Below, piece by piece: positions 49,078-58,990 of a DNA stretch of 64,000 bases (its first letter is position 1; every line of letters starts with the position of its first letter). The stretch lies in contig NZ_PZJX01000025.1 in assembly GCF_003034915.1 (NCBI RefSeq), forward strand, positions 177,586 to 241,585. The letters run 5' to 3'. The translations under genes were made by a program, and so were the position numbers. A model generated the notes under the pieces. That model worked only from the letters and a program-made list of their open reading frames with translations, was not told the origin of the DNA and ran no database searches. This DNA comes from Mesorhizobium helmanticense. GTDB lineage: Bacteria; Pseudomonadota; Alphaproteobacteria; Rhizobiales; Rhizobiaceae.

Positions 49078-50622
49078 TCAAGCCTGATCGTTGATCAGTC
49101 TTCTCAGCAATTCGAGCTCCTGCGCCAGCGTGTTGTCGACGCCCGAGAGATCCTCGATCTTGCGCACGGCATGCAGCACCGTCGTATGATCGCGGCCGCC
49201 GAAACGCCGGCCTATCTCCGGCAAGGAGCGTGGCGTCATCACTTTCGAAAGATACATGGCGACCTGACGCGGCTTGACGATGGTGCGCGTGCGCCGGTTG
49301 GACAAGAGTTCGGTCTTCGACACATTGTAGTGGCGCGCCACGATGCGCTGGATGTCCTCGATGCGCACCCGCTTGGGTTCGCCCGAACGATAGATGTGGC
49401 CGAGAATCTCGTCGATACGGTCGATGGTAATCTGCGGTTCGAAGGACTGGCGAAACAGAAGCTGGTTGAACGCGCCTTCGAGTTCGCGCCCGCTGCCGGT
49501 CACCGTGCGGGCGACATGGTTGAGGATCTCCTCGGAAATGTCGAGCGAGGCGTCATCGGCCTTGGCAGTGGCAAGACGCAGCTTGAGCATGCCGATGCGC
49601 ATGGCGAAATCCGGCGCCGACATTTCGAGCGCGACGCCGCCATTGAGGCGTGAGCGGACGCGCGGCTCCAGCGATTCCAACTCCGACGGTGGCCGGTCGG
49701 CGGCAACCACCACCTGCTTGGCACTGTCGAGCAACATATTGATAAGGTGGCAGAATTCGTGCTGGATCGATTTGCCCTGCAGGAACTGCATGTCATCGAT
49801 GATGAGGAGATCGATGTCGCGCAACTGTTCCTTCAGCGTCAGCGCGTTGTTGTCACGGATCGCGGTGGCGAAGCGCCACATGAAATATTCGGCTGTGAGA
49901 TAGACGACGCGCGATTTCGGATTCTGCTTCAACGATTCCGCTGCGATCGCCTGCAAAAGGTGCGTCTTGCCGAGCCCGACCGTCGCATGGAGAAAGAGTG
50001 GATTGAAGCGCACCGCGCTCGATTGCGATTCCGCCACCGCTTTGGCGGCGGCGAACGCCACCCGGTTCGACGGTCCCTCGATGAAGGAGCCGAACGTGTA
50101 GCGCGGGTCTAGCGGGGAACCGAGCACATTGTGCCTGAACTCGGTCTCGGTCGGCATGCCTGGGCGAGGTGTCGGTGCACGCTCGACCCTGCCTGGACTT
50201 GCCGTTCCGGCGGCCAGCGCCGTCTGCGCCTGCCTTGTCATCTTGCGCGCCGGCGCCGCTTCGGGCTCGACGCCATTGCGCCCCGGGCGGGTAGCGTTGC
50301 GCACGACGATCTCAATCTTGAGGATTTCGGGATCCTCGTGTTTCCAGAGCTCGGCGATGAGGTCGAGGTAGTGGCCGTTGATCCACGAGCGCAGGAAGGC
50401 GGTGGGCACGGAGATACGGACAATCCCCCGGGAAGCCTCGGCGACCTTCATGCGTCCGAACCAGCTCGAATAAACCTCGGTTCCCAGACGCGCCTTCAAC
50501 TGGGCCTTCACCCGGTCGAACTTCTGTTCCGCGTCGTTGGAAGCCGACATGTCGTCCCCTCCGATCAAGGTTCCAGGAAATGGGAGGTCGCTCGTAAGCT
50601 CCCTTTCGATGCCGCTCTGCAT
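49078..50622 (-). CDS. dnaA: Chromosomal replication initiator protein DnaA
   Basis: 514 residues from ATG 50622 (AAGGAA upstream); other in-frame starts are 50682 and 50550. Domain I (about 25-100) is followed by a Pro/Ala-rich linker, then the AAA+ domain with [11 protein letters not shown] (P-loop, 213-220) and [11 protein letters not shown]. The C-terminal helix-turn-helix ends with [17 protein letters not shown], the DnaA signature. The first P-loop glycine is alanine, differing from the usual GGVGLGKT. DnaA-ATP opens the origin and controls genes. Confidence 0.96.
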   Translation of the reverse strand: MQSGIERELTSDLPFPGTLIGGDDMSASNDAEQKFDRVKAQLKARLGTEVYSSWFGRMKVAEASRGIVRISVPTAFLRSWINGHYLDLIAELWKHEDPEILKIEIVVRNATRPGRNGVEPEAAPARKMTRQAQTALAAGTASPGRVERAPTPRPGMPTETEFRHNVLGSPLDPRYTFGSFIEGPSNRVAFAAAKAVAESQSSAVRFNPLFLHATVGLGKTHLLQAIAAESLKQNPKSRVVYLTAEYFMWRFATAIRDNNALTLKEQLRDIDLLIIDDMQFLQGKSIQHEFCHLINMLLDSAKQVVVAADRPPSELESLEPRVRSRLNGGVALEMSAPDFAMRIGMLKLRLATAKADDASLDISEEILNHVARTVTGSGRELEGAFNQLLFRQSFEPQITIDRIDEILGHIYRSGEPKRVRIEDIQRIVARHYNVSKTELLSNRRTRTIVKPRQVAMYLSKVMTPRSLPEIGRRFGGRDHTTVLHAVRKIEDLSGVDNTLAQELELLRRLINDQA

Positions 50623-51414
50623 GATAGAGTTCCTTGTCCTTTTGTACCTTATTTCCGCCGGGGATACGCCTCCTGCATCCATGTTTCCGGCGACCGTGTC
50701 TTCGCTGCGACATCATCACCGCCGCCGGCAATGATGTCGTCTCGTTGCCAAGGGACCGGCGCCGACCTCTGAAGAGTCAGCCCGCTTTGGTCATGCCAAG
50801 GCAAAGCAATTCCACCCGGCGAAAACGCCGGCGCGTCGTTGACCTGCCATGTACAGTTACGCCAGTCCCCTACCGCATCGAAAGACAAACCAAACCCGTG
50901 CGCGGAAACGATCCACGTCATGAATTCCGCCATTTTCAGCTGGCCGATTCAGGCTGGGTTCAAGGGCCAATGGCCCGTCCCTCTCGATAGGGAGACATTA
51001 ACGAAATCGTTGTGGATAGGGCAAGGCCACGACTAACGGATTTTTAAGGAATCTGGTTAGCACAGGCGGGTCAGGGCGCTATACTGCAACCGCACATTTT
51101 GACAAAGCCATTGTGATTCAAACCCTTTTCCGGCGAATATGAAAAAGGCCGCACCGCGCGAAATTTTCTGAAATAATTTCCTTGACAGCCAATTGTCCAC
51201 GATCCCCCGCCTGCGATGTGAACAAGCTGTGGACGACCACCTGTAACGATTTGAAATAATTAGATAATTTATGACAGCCTATATTTTATAGGCAGGCCTC
51301 TTTCGAGGACTCGAACATCAGCGGACATGTATATGCCGGCAAAGCATTTGGGACTTTGAAATCCACTCGCAGTGTCGTTTGCGGGCTTTCCTTTTTAAGT
51401 ACTTGCCGGCAAAC
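50623..51414. promoter_or_regulatory. Large dnaA upstream control region with CcrM sites
   Basis: No convincing gene lies in the 848 bases between dnaA and rpsT. Five GANTC sites (starting 50774, 50946, 51049, 51115, 51308) are candidates for CcrM methylation, which in Caulobacter regulates dnaA. One DnaA-box-like site, TGTGGATAG at 51011-51019, differs from consensus by one base. An A+T-rich tract runs 51241-51295 and includes a perfect inverted repeat, GCCTATA-TTT-TATAGGC, at 51277-51293. It probably drives and regulates dnaA; an origin is possible but unproven. Confidence 0.5.
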
Positions 51415-51443
51415 GAAAAAACCCGGCGCGATCGGCCGGGCTT
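51415..51443 (-). terminator. Intrinsic terminator of rpsT
   Basis: On the minus strand GCCCGGC and GCCGGGT form the stem, followed by a run of T residues (the A-run at 51415-51420 on the plus strand). It is 28 bases after the rpsT stop. Confidence 0.8.
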
Positions 51444-51470
51444 GAAGAAGACAAGTTTAGGAAAGGTATA

Positions 51471-51737
51471 TTAGGCCGACAGCACTTTAAGGCGCTGGGC
51501 GAGTCGCGACACCTTGCGGGATGCCGTATTCTTGTGCACCACGCCCTTGGTCGCGGCGCGCATCAGTTCCGGCTCCGCTATTTTGAAGGCAGCCTGCGCG
51601 GCAGCCTTGTCGCCCGAAGCGAGCGCCTCTTCGACCTGACGGACATAGGTCCGCACGCGCGAGCGGCGGTTCTTGTTGATCGCTGCGCGGCGGGCGATCT
51701 TGCGCGTTGCCTTTTTGGCCGAGGAGGTGTTGGCCAT
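51471..51737 (-). CDS. rpsT: 30S ribosomal protein S20
   Basis: 88 residues from ATG 51737, with AGAGAGGC upstream. [20 protein letters not shown] and [19 protein letters not shown] are typical of S20. It binds 16S rRNA early in assembly. Its place beside dnaA is conserved in rhizobia. An in-frame GTG at 51788 is rejected. Confidence 0.97.
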   Translation of the reverse strand: MANTSSAKKATRKIARRAAINKNRRSRVRTYVRQVEEALASGDKAAAQAAFKIAEPELMRAATKGVVHKNTASRKVSRLAQRLKVLSA

Positions 51738-51895
51738 GATGCCTCTCTTCTGATCTGGTGGGCGCTCGCGGGATGCCGCAGGGCGCAAAAAACAAACGGG
51801 CAGCCACGCGGCCGCCTCGGTTGGAGCGGCTTATAGTTCAGCTTTTCCGGCGCGTCAACGCCGCTTCGCTCTTTTTGGCCGGCAATGCCGGGGTC

Positions 51896-52669
51896 CTAGC
51901 GGTTGGTGAAATTCGGCTTCCGCTTTTCGGCAAAGGCCGCCATGCCTTCCTTCTGGTCGTCGAGCGCAAACAAGGAGTGAAACAGGCGGCGTTCGAACCG
52001 CAACCCTTCGGCCAGTGTCGTTTCAAAGGCCCGGTTGACGGCCTCCTTGGCCATCATCACCGACGGCAACGAAAAATCAGCAATCTTGGCTGCCGCCTTC
52101 AGCGCTTCCTCGATCAACTCGCCGGCAGGCACGACGCGTGACACCAGGCCGCAACGCTCGGCCTCCGCCGCATCCATCATCCGTCCGGTCAGGCACATGT
52201 CCATCGCCTTCGACTTGCCGACGAAGCGGGTCAGGCGCTGCGATCCGCCCATGCCCGGCATGACGCCAAGCGTGATTTCGGGCTGTCCGAACTTGGCATT
52301 GTCGGCGGCGATGATGAAATCGCACATCATCGCCAGTTCGCAGCCGCCCCCGAGCGCGTAGCCGGCAACCGCCGCGATGATGGGCTTTCGCGTCCGCGTG
52401 AGCTCTTCCCAACCGACGAAGAAGTCCTGCACGTAGGCGTCGACAAAGGAGATCGCCTGCATTTCCTTGATGTCGGCGCCAGCGGCAAAGGCCTTCTCGG
52501 AACCGGTGATGACCATGGCGCCGATATCGGGGTTCGCGCCGAATCCGTTCACAGCCGCCACCACCTCCTTCAGAACTTCGGAGTTCAGCGCGTTGAGCGC
52601 CTTCGGCCGGTTCAGCGTGATCAGCCCGACCTTGCCGCGCGTTTCCACAATGATGGTCTCATAGGCCAT
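51896..52669 (-). CDS. Enoyl-CoA hydratase (crotonase family)
   Basis: 257 residues, typical length. The oxyanion-hole segment reads [13 protein letters not shown], and the two catalytic glutamates lie in [11 protein letters not shown] and [15 protein letters not shown]. It hydrates 2-enoyl-CoA in fatty-acid or related degradation. It is a stand-alone hydratase between mutM and rpsT, matching the fadB1-type gene in rhizobial maps. Confidence 0.92.
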   Translation of the reverse strand: MAYETIIVETRGKVGLITLNRPKALNALNSEVLKEVVAAVNGFGANPDIGAMVITGSEKAFAAGADIKEMQAISFVDAYVQDFFVGWEELTRTRKPIIAAVAGYALGGGCELAMMCDFIIAADNAKFGQPEITLGVMPGMGGSQRLTRFVGKSKAMDMCLTGRMMDAAEAERCGLVSRVVPAGELIEEALKAAAKIADFSLPSVMMAKEAVNRAFETTLAEGLRFERRLFHSLFALDDQKEGMAAFAEKRKPNFTNR

Positions 52670-52719
52670 GGCTTCGCCTCCTCGTTCCAGGCAATCGGTG
52701 AATGTCGATCGGTCCTAGC

Positions 52720-53610
52720 TTACCCCTGGCAGGTCCGGCAATAGAAGGTCGAGCGTCCGCTTTGCACGATGCGCTCGATATGGCCGCCGCAACCAGGCCT
52801 GGAGCAGGGTTCGCCTTCCCGATCGTAGACCGCGAACGAATGCTGGAAATAACCCAGTGAGCCATCGGTCTGCATATAGTCGCGCAGCGACGATCCCCCG
52901 GCGGCGATCGCATCGGCAATAACCGAACGGATCGCCGCGGCGAGGCGTTCAGCCTGCTCACCAGCCTTCTTCCCGGCCTTGGCGATGGTGCCTGCTTCGC
53001 GCAGCGGCGACAGGCCGGCGCGCCACAGCGCTTCCGATACGTAGATGTTGCCGAGCCCGGCGATCAGCCGCTGGTCGAGCAGTGCTGCTTTCAGTGGCGA
53101 CTTGCGGCCTTTCAGCAGCGAGGCGAGCAGCGCGCCATCCAGCGCATTGCCCGTCGGCTCGACACCCAGCCCCGCCAGCATCGGGTGTGTGTCGGGCGCC
53201 CCTTCCGCAAACAACATGAAACCAAATCGGCGCGGGTCGTTGAAGATCACGCGCGATCGGCCGCCTTCCGGCGAGACGACATCGAACACGACATGATCAT
53301 GCGCGGCGCTTTTTGAACGCTCGTGATAGAACACGCCCGGCAGGTCGCTGCTGTCGGCCGTTTCGATGCGGAACGAACCCGACATGCCGAGATGGCAGAT
53401 CAGCACCGGACCGCCGTCCAGATGCATCGTCAGGTATTTGGCCCGGCGGCCGAGCGCCGTGATCGTCTTGCCGGTCAGCCGCTCCGAAAATCTCTCCGGA
53501 AACGGAAATCTGAGGTCTGCTCGGCGCGCCTCGACGCCGGCGATGCGTGCGCCTTCCAGCACCGGCTGCAGGCCGCGGCGGACCGTTTCGACTTCCGGCA
53601 GCTCAGGCAT
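52720..53610 (-). CDS. mutM: Formamidopyrimidine-DNA glycosylase
   Basis: 296 residues. The catalytic N-terminus is [14 protein letters not shown] (P2 nucleophile, E3), and the lysine in LGRRAKYL is the conserved K near 58. The C-terminal zinc finger has four Cys (CSRPGC ... CRTC). MutM removes 8-oxoguanine and FaPy lesions. It overlaps the end of deoB by eight bases, so they are probably co-expressed. Confidence 0.96.
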   Translation of the reverse strand: MPELPEVETVRRGLQPVLEGARIAGVEARRADLRFPFPERFSERLTGKTITALGRRAKYLTMHLDGGPVLICHLGMSGSFRIETADSSDLPGVFYHERSKSAAHDHVVFDVVSPEGGRSRVIFNDPRRFGFMLFAEGAPDTHPMLAGLGVEPTGNALDGALLASLLKGRKSPLKAALLDQRLIAGLGNIYVSEALWRAGLSPLREAGTIAKAGKKAGEQAERLAAAIRSVIADAIAAGGSSLRDYMQTDGSLGYFQHSFAVYDREGEPCSRPGCGGHIERIVQSGRSTFYCRTCQG

Positions 53611-54841
53611 GGGCGCCTATCGTTGCATGGAAGGAGGTACCGTGGCGGCCGCGCGCCAGCCCGAGATGCTCGGCGACGGTTTCACCGATGTCGGCGAAGG
53701 TTGTTCGCAACCCGATATCGCCGCCCTTCAACCCCGGTCCGGTGCCGATCACCGGAATGCGTTCGCGCGTGTGGTCGGTGCCGCGCCATGTCGGATCATT
53801 GCCATGGTCCGCGGTGAGGATGAGCAGGTCGCCCTGCTTCAATTTGGCCAGTGCTTCGGGCAGGCGCCGGTCGAAGGCCTCGAGTGCCGCCGCATAGCCG
53901 GCGACGTCGCGTCGGTGGCCGAACTCGGTGTCGAAATCGACGAAATTGGCAAAGACGAGATCACCCTCGCCGGCGTCGTCGATCGCGCCCAGTGCCTTGT
54001 CGAACATCGCCATATTGCCGGCAGCCTTGCGCACCTCCGAGATGCCGCGATGGGCGAAGATGTCGCCAATCTTGCCGACCGCGATGACCCGGCTGCCGCG
54101 CGCCGTCAGCCGGTCGAGCAAGGTCGGTTCCGGCGGCGGCACGGCGTAGTCGCGGCGGTTGTGCGTCCGTTCGAAGCTGCCCGCGTTTTCCCCGATGAAC
54201 GGCCGTGCGATGACACGGCCGATGTTCAGCGGATCGACCAGCCTGCGCACCATCTTGCAGAATTCGTAGAGCCGCTCCAGGCCAAAGTGAGTTTCATGGG
54301 CGGCGATCTGCAGCACCGAATCGACGGAGGTGTAGCAAATCGGCTTGCCGGTGCGGATGTGCTCCTCGCCGAACCGCTCGATGATCTCGGTGCCCGGGGC
54401 GTGGCAATTGCCGAGAATGCCCGGCACCTTTCCTTCCCGGATGATTGCTTCGGTCAGTTCGGCTGGAAACGCAGGGACCGTGTCCGGGAAATAGCCCCAG
54501 TCGAAGCGGATCGGCAGGGCGGCGATTTCCCAATGGCCCGACGGCGTGTCCTTGCCGCTGGAGACTTCCTGCGCCGCCCCATGAAAGGCCGTCGCCTGCG
54601 GCAACTCGCCATTGCCGAGTTTCAGCCCGGTCGCGGTCTCGGCCGCACGGGCAAGCCCGAGCGAGAACATGTTGGGTACGGCGAGTGGTCCCTTGCGCAA
54701 GCCTTCACGATCCGCGCGGCCTTCCGCGCAGGCGATGGCGATGTGGCCGAATGTATTGGCGCCGGCGTCGCCATAGCGCTCGGCGTCGGCTGCGCCGCCG
54801 ATGCCGAAGGAATCGAGAACGAAAAGGAAGGCGCGCGCCAT
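53603..54841 (-). CDS. deoB: Phosphopentomutase
   Basis: 412 residues from ATG 54841 ([20 protein letters not shown]). The active-site threonine is in [11 protein letters not shown], with ADHGNDPTW as a metal-binding motif; both are typical of DeoB. It interconverts ribose/deoxyribose 1- and 5-phosphates in nucleoside salvage. A longer in-frame start at 55006 runs into the divergent gene's promoter region and is rejected. Confidence 0.95.
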   Translation of the reverse strand: MARAFLFVLDSFGIGGAADAERYGDAGANTFGHIAIACAEGRADREGLRKGPLAVPNMFSLGLARAAETATGLKLGNGELPQATAFHGAAQEVSSGKDTPSGHWEIAALPIRFDWGYFPDTVPAFPAELTEAIIREGKVPGILGNCHAPGTEIIERFGEEHIRTGKPICYTSVDSVLQIAAHETHFGLERLYEFCKMVRRLVDPLNIGRVIARPFIGENAGSFERTHNRRDYAVPPPEPTLLDRLTARGSRVIAVGKIGDIFAHRGISEVRKAAGNMAMFDKALGAIDDAGEGDLVFANFVDFDTEFGHRRDVAGYAAALEAFDRRLPEALAKLKQGDLLILTADHGNDPTWRGTDHTRERIPVIGTGPGLKGGDIGLRTTFADIGETVAEHLGLARGRHGTSFHATIGAHA

Positions 54842-54997
54842 TATCAGGAATTCATTATTCTCTGTCTGTTGGCCAAGACATAGGGGGCCGCGCCGCCATT
54901 GGCAATTCGGAAACCAAACGGCAACGGCATGGCGCGATAGTTGAGACACAGCGATTGCCGAATGGCATGGCTCGATGGAAATGCGGCGGGGAAACAC

Positions 54998-55921
54998 ATG
55001 AAACATGCCTTGAAGGCCTCCACTGCCATCCTGGCGCTGCTTGGCGCTTCATGGCCCGGCCCGGCGCGCGCCGACTGGCGGGATGATATTGGTACGTTTC
55101 GCATCGGCATCGTCGCCGAATCCGGCGCCGGCAACAGCGTTCCGGGTCTGGCTCTGTTGACGGACGCCTACACCAAGGCGCTTGGCATGAAGGTGGAGTT
55201 CGTCGTTGCCCGCGACTATGCGGCGCTGATCGAGGCGCAGGCCGATGCCCGCATCGAATATGCGGTCTATTCGGCGACCGCCTACGCCACCGCGTCGGAA
55301 CGCTGCGGCTGCGTCGAACCTCTCGTGGCGCCGGTCGATTCCGACGGCGCCGTCGGCATCCGATCGGTTCTGCTGACGCGGGATGACAAGGTTCCCGGTC
55401 TGGCGGCGATGGCAGGGCACCGTATCGTCATGGCGCCCTCGGACAGCATCGGCGGCTCGCTCTTGCCGCTTGCAGGATTGGCCGCTGAAGGCGTCAAGGT
55501 CGCCGAGGACGCGCCGTTTCTGACGCACGCCAGTTCGGCTGCGGCGGCCGAAGCAATGCTGGTCGATGGCGAGGCCGATGCCCTGTTTGGCTGGATACCG
55601 TCAGCGGCCGACGACAGGCCGGGTATTGCGGGTGGCACCGTCGCCAGGCTGGAAGCGGCAGGACTTTCGAAGACGGCGCTTCAGGTCGTGTGGAAGTCCG
55701 GCCTGCTGCGATATGGGCCCCATGCGGTTCGCAGCGACCTCGACCCCGAGGCCAAGCGGCGGCTCACCGTGTTCCTCACCAACCTCAGATCGATATCGCC
55801 GGATATCTACGATCTTCTGGAAGCGAAACATTCCGGCGGGTTCACCGTTGCCCGTCCGCAGGATTACGCAATGGCCGCGGCTGTCGTGCGCCTGGTGTCA
55901 GGCAGCGACCATCAACGATAG
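54998..55921 (+). CDS. PhnD-like phosphate/phosphonate-type solute-binding protein
   Basis: 307 residues from ATG 54998 with GGGGAAA upstream and a signal peptide ending near residue 25 (GPARA). The fold resembles PhnD-type binding proteins: [13 protein letters not shown], then [12 protein letters not shown] and [13 protein letters not shown]. No permease or ATPase gene is nearby, so it is an orphan component or a non-transport sensor. An in-frame start at 54941 is less likely. Confidence 0.75.
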   Translation: MKHALKASTAILALLGASWPGPARADWRDDIGTFRIGIVAESGAGNSVPGLALLTDAYTKALGMKVEFVVARDYAALIEAQADARIEYAVYSATAYATASERCGCVEPLVAPVDSDGAVGIRSVLLTRDDKVPGLAAMAGHRIVMAPSDSIGGSLLPLAGLAAEGVKVAEDAPFLTHASSAAAAEAMLVDGEADALFGWIPSAADDRPGIAGGTVARLEAAGLSKTALQVVWKSGLLRYGPHAVRSDLDPEAKRRLTVFLTNLRSISPDIYDLLEAKHSGGFTVARPQDYAMAAAVVRLVSGSDHQR

Positions 55922-55944
55922 TGCATATTGCTCAAACGGTTGCT

Positions 55945-56565
55945 TCAGCAGTCGCTGCAGGAGATCGTCGGGCTCCTGCGTGCCCTGAGAAAGTAGGTTT
56001 CACCCATAGTTATGTTGGCGAAGGCGGCGGTCAATCCAAGTGGCTTCGCCTTCTCGGCCGTCCATGCGATGATCGGCTCATAGCCGAGCTCGCTTTCGAC
56101 CCGGATGAGGAAAGTGCCCTTGACGTTAAGCGCTGGTGGAACCGTCGTGATGGAGGCCTTCGCCGCGTCGGCGCTGAAGGCGCCATTGACCATCTTGCGC
56201 GACCAGACAACCTGCACCTTCGGCGTCGTATCGCTCGTGACCTCTATCGCGGTGATGATGATTTTCGGGGTCGAGCGGTTATAGGGCTGAAGAGTGGAAT
56301 TGCCGATCTGCATGATCGCATCGAGTTGGGCCTTGCTGACGGACTGCTGCTGGGTGACGAGATCGGCCACCATGCTGCCGATGCGGCTGACCTTCTTGCT
56401 GGTCTCGATGGCCTGCGAGGCTTCCATGGTCATGAAGTACATGATCAGCAGGACAGGCACGATCAAGGCAAACTCGACGGCCGCGATACCGCGGCGGTCG
56501 CAGCAAAACCGGATTGCTCTCGTACAGAAGCCCGTGATGCCCAGATGTGCCCCCGCACGAACCAT
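55945..56565 (-). CDS. TadE/TadG-type pseudopilin
   Basis: 206 residues from ATG 56565, preceded by AAGGACAAG; a GTG at 56589 is an alternative. After a short Arg-rich cytoplasmic part comes DRRGIAAVEFALIVPVLLIM, a prepilin-like cleavage region with Glu at +5 and a hydrophobic helix. The remainder is extracytoplasmic. Minor TadE/F-type pilins prime Flp pilus assembly. It pairs with the next minus-strand gene and lies beside the cpa locus. Confidence 0.85.
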   Translation of the reverse strand: MVRAGAHLGITGFCTRAIRFCCDRRGIAAVEFALIVPVLLIMYFMTMEASQAIETSKKVSRIGSMVADLVTQQQSVSKAQLDAIMQIGNSTLQPYNRSTPKIIITAIEVTSDTTPKVQVVWSRKMVNGAFSADAAKASITTVPPALNVKGTFLIRVESELGYEPIIAWTAEKAKPLGLTAAFANITMGETYFLRARRSPTISCSDC

Positions 56566-56602
56566 GCCCTTGTCCTTTTTTGCTCGCACGACGGTGCAAT
56601 TC

Positions 56603-57160
56603 TCAGTTGTCGAACGGCTCGTTCTGCCAGGTAATCGACGCGAAATGCAGCGTCTTGCCGCCTTCCAGATTGGCCATCGAACTGGCCATCAAATCGGTCA
56701 TGACAGGCCATTTGTAGAAAACCCGCAGCATGTTTATTGATTCAGCCGGGCCCGGGGATACCGTAAAAGTCGTTGGAGTCGTGCCCGTCAGCACGATCTT
56801 GCGGTCCTGGATCTTGAAGCCCGCGGCCGCGGCTGCGGCGAAGGTATCGTATTTGCGCAGATCCACCTCCAATCCGGGACAGTCTTTGGCAACCATGATC
56901 TCCAACCGGCTGCAGATCATGGCCTTCAGCGTGGCCTCGTTCATGTCGGCCTGCTTTTCCTGGCCCGTCCGCAGCCGGCGTGCGACGTCGTCGGTGGCGT
57001 TGGCCATCACCTCTTGCCCCGCAAAGGAAATGCAGCTCTCCAGTATGGCGAAGACCAGTAGGGCGAACGGAATGGCAAGGATCGCGAATTCCAGCGCCGT
57101 GCTGCCGCGCCGGTCGCGGACGAAGCGTCCGAAAAAACCTGTTCGCCCTGCTTTGCCCAT
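56603..57160 (-). CDS. TadE-type pseudopilin
   Basis: 185 residues from ATG 57160, preceded by AGGAACAG. RRGSTALEFAILAIPFALLVF is a prepilin-like motif with Glu at +5 and a membrane helix, then a polar domain with two Cys (ICSRLE, DCPGL) that may form a disulphide. It sits 37 bases upstream of the other pseudopilin gene on the same strand. Confidence 0.87.
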   Translation of the reverse strand: MGKAGRTGFFGRFVRDRRGSTALEFAILAIPFALLVFAILESCISFAGQEVMANATDDVARRLRTGQEKQADMNEATLKAMICSRLEIMVAKDCPGLEVDLRKYDTFAAAAAAGFKIQDRKIVLTGTTPTTFTVSPGPAESINMLRVFYKWPVMTDLMASSMANLEGGKTLHFASITWQNEPFDN

Positions 57161-57319
57161 ACTCTGTTCCTGCCGATCCTGACGCGGTGTCGGGAGGATC
57201 ATTAGCGGAAATGCATTGAGGTCCAGTTTGGATGGTCGATAAATTCTGCGGAAGGATTTTAACCGGCCGGTAACCGAAGCGACATGTCAGCGAGATGAAG
57301 AAGAGACTAGTCCGTTCGC

Positions 57320-57742
57320 CTACCGGCCGGCATTCATTTCGGCTTCGGAGGTCTTCTCCGCTTCGCTCTTGTAGGAGCTTTCGCAATATGGCGCGCAGGA
57401 CATGGTCTGCACTTCGGCGCGTCGGTAGATGCGCACCGACGACGCGGCCTGCCGCACGACGGTGATCTGCTCGTCGACGATCGGGCTGCCGTCCTGATCG
57501 AGGACAACCAGGTTGGTGACGCCGAAGCCCTTGCCTGTCAGCACGATCGTCGATGCATCCTGCACGGAAGCGTCGGCGATAGCCGGATTGCCGACGACGA
57601 CGGTGTCCGCGGGGCGCGACAATTTGACGATCTTGGCCTGGTTCATCGTGACCTCGATGCCGGCGCCGGCCTTGGCCGGCACGACAAAGGCCGCGGCCGC
57701 CAGAAACGCGGCAATCGAAAATGACGATCTCGGCCTGGTCAT
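57320..57742 (-). CDS. Stand-alone secretin N-domain (CpaC-like) protein
   Basis: 140 residues from ATG 57742; the family start fits the signal peptide SFSIAAFLAAAAFVVPAKAG. The core resembles the N-terminal domain of CpaC (AKIVKLSRPADTVVVGNPAI, then TIVLTGKGFGVTNLVVLD), but no secretin channel follows. The C-terminus has MSCAPYCESS and a Glu/Ser-rich tail. It may help assemble or stabilise the secretin; that is inference. Confidence 0.8.
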   Translation of the reverse strand: MTRPRSSFSIAAFLAAAAFVVPAKAGAGIEVTMNQAKIVKLSRPADTVVVGNPAIADASVQDASTIVLTGKGFGVTNLVVLDQDGSPIVDEQITVVRQAASSVRIYRRAEVQTMSCAPYCESSYKSEAEKTSEAEMNAGR

Positions 57743-58099
57743 TGAAGCGCTCCACGGCGACAAACTGCTCAACGGAATATGAAGGAGATTGGTGAACCAA
57801 CGGTTAAGCGAATGGGAACTCCCGAAGGTGCCGGGGAAAAACCTTGTGATCCGCTTGCTCGGCCGGATCGCCGGGTTCAAATCCCGAAACCCGGTCCCTT
57901 GGGGCCGGTGATCTGCTTTTCAGCGCCTTGGCCTTACTTTAGCTGATGGTTAACCACACAATGCCCAGGAAGCTCGAAAGGAATCGGTAAGGCTGTTTAT
58001 TAAGCCGATCGAAAGAGCTTCTCCATAGATTGGCAGCATCCGATCAACCACCAAGAGAAGTTGACGGAATTGCTGTAACACGTGGAGTAGGAGTTCCCG
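57743..58099 (+). other. pilA upstream region
   Basis: 357 bases between the divergent secretin-N gene and pilA. It is A+T-richer near 57935-58030, and an AGGAG ribosome site lies at 58089-58093. TTGACG at 58061 could be a -35 but is very close to the start. A T-arm-like piece at about 57873-57890 is discussed under rejected items. No other gene was seen. Confidence 0.5.
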
Positions 58100-58273
58100 A
58101 TGTCTAATCTCGTTGCACGTTTTGTGAAGGACGAATCCGGCGCGACCGCTATCGAATACGGTCTGATCGCCGCTCTCATCGCGCTCGCCATCATGGTCGG
58201 CGCCGGCTCGCTGGGTACCGCGCTGAACGCGAAGTTCACCAACGTCGCCGAAACGCTTAATAGCACCAACTAA
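58100..58273 (+). CDS. pilA: Flp/Fap-type pilin
   Basis: 57 residues. The sequence DESGATAIEYGLIAALIALA is a type IVb prepilin: cleavage after G14 and Glu at +5, then one hydrophobic helix and a short polar tail. It is the major subunit of the Flp pilus, used for surface attachment. AGGAG is six bases upstream of ATG 58100. A strong terminator follows. Confidence 0.95.
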   Translation: MSNLVARFVKDESGATAIEYGLIAALIALAIMVGAGSLGTALNAKFTNVAETLNSTN

Positions 58274-58297
58274 AGACGTCTCGTCGTCTTCCAGAGC

Positions 58298-58326
58298 AAG
58301 GGCCGCCTCGTTGGCGGCCCTTTTTC
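58298..58326 (+). terminator. Intrinsic terminator of pilA
   Basis: AAGGGCCGCC (58298-58307) and GGCGGCCCTT (58313-58322) form a perfect stem with loop TCGTT, followed by a T-run. It would let pilA be expressed above the downstream genes. Confidence 0.88.
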
Positions 58327-58434
58327 GCTGTGCCGGTCGTTTTTTCAGTTGGCCACCTCATCAATCGTTAATCCAACTTGCCTAGGCTGGGGGCCAGTTA
58401 CAGTTTGACCCTGGGTACACCCGGATAGTTGACC

Positions 58435-58968
58435 ATGGGCGCCGCGCCGATGCTTGAAGCCTTGATCTTCGTCGTCTTCCCGTTCTGCATGCTTTTCGCC
58501 GCGATCTCCGACATGCTGTCGATGACGATCGCCAATCGCGTGCCGGTGCTGCTTGTAGTTGTCTTTGCGCTGGTCGCGCCGTTGACGGGCATGGACTGGG
58601 CGACCTATGGCTGGCATTTCGCCGCCGGCGGCCTCGTTCTCGCCGTGACGTTCGGTCTGTTTGCGCTCGGCGGCATGGGCGGTGGCGACGCCAAATTGTT
58701 GGCCGCCACCGCCATCTGGATGGGGCTGAACATCCATCTCGTCGAATATCTCGTGGCCTCGACATTCATCGGCGGCCTGCTGACGCTTGCCATTCTCGTC
58801 TATCGGAAATCGCCGCTCGCGGCCATTACGAGCCACAACCCATTTTTGCGCCACTTCGCGGACGAGAAGACCGGCGTTCCCTATGGCATCGCGCTTGGCA
58901 TTGGCGGGCTGCTCACCTTTCCGGCTTCGCCGTTGATGGCGTGGGCTCTCGCAAGGCTGGCGGCCTAG
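58435..58968 (+). CDS. cpaA: Type IV prepilin peptidase CpaA/TadV
   Basis: 177 residues from ATG 58435; TTG 58429 and ATG 58450 are alternatives. Several membrane helices. The two catalytic Asp of this family are D26 (AISDMLSM) and D85 in the GGGDAKLL motif. It cleaves and matures PilA and the TadE/G pseudopilins. It lacks the methylase domain found in full PilD, as is normal for CpaA. Confidence 0.9.
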   Translation: MGAAPMLEALIFVVFPFCMLFAAISDMLSMTIANRVPVLLVVVFALVAPLTGMDWATYGWHFAAGGLVLAVTFGLFALGGMGGGDAKLLAATAIWMGLNIHLVEYLVASTFIGGLLTLAILVYRKSPLAAITSHNPFLRHFADEKTGVPYGIALGIGGLLTFPASPLMAWALARLAA

Positions 58969-58990
58969 CTTCTTTTCCAGGATGTGTTCG

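Noticed and set aside
50649..50933. A 94-codon minus-strand frame upstream of dnaA.
   Set aside because: No domain, no clear ribosome site, and it lies in the probable dnaA control region.
51001..51300. Assignment of this stretch as the chromosomal origin.
   Set aside because: Only one near-consensus DnaA box is visible; in several alphaproteobacteria the origin lies near hemE, not dnaA. GC skew over the genome would be needed.
57860..57905. A T-arm-like segment (GGGTTCAAATCCC) suggesting a tRNA or a tRNA-derived attachment site.
   Set aside because: Only a four-base-pair stem forms, and no matching acceptor, D-arm or anticodon arm could be folded around it.
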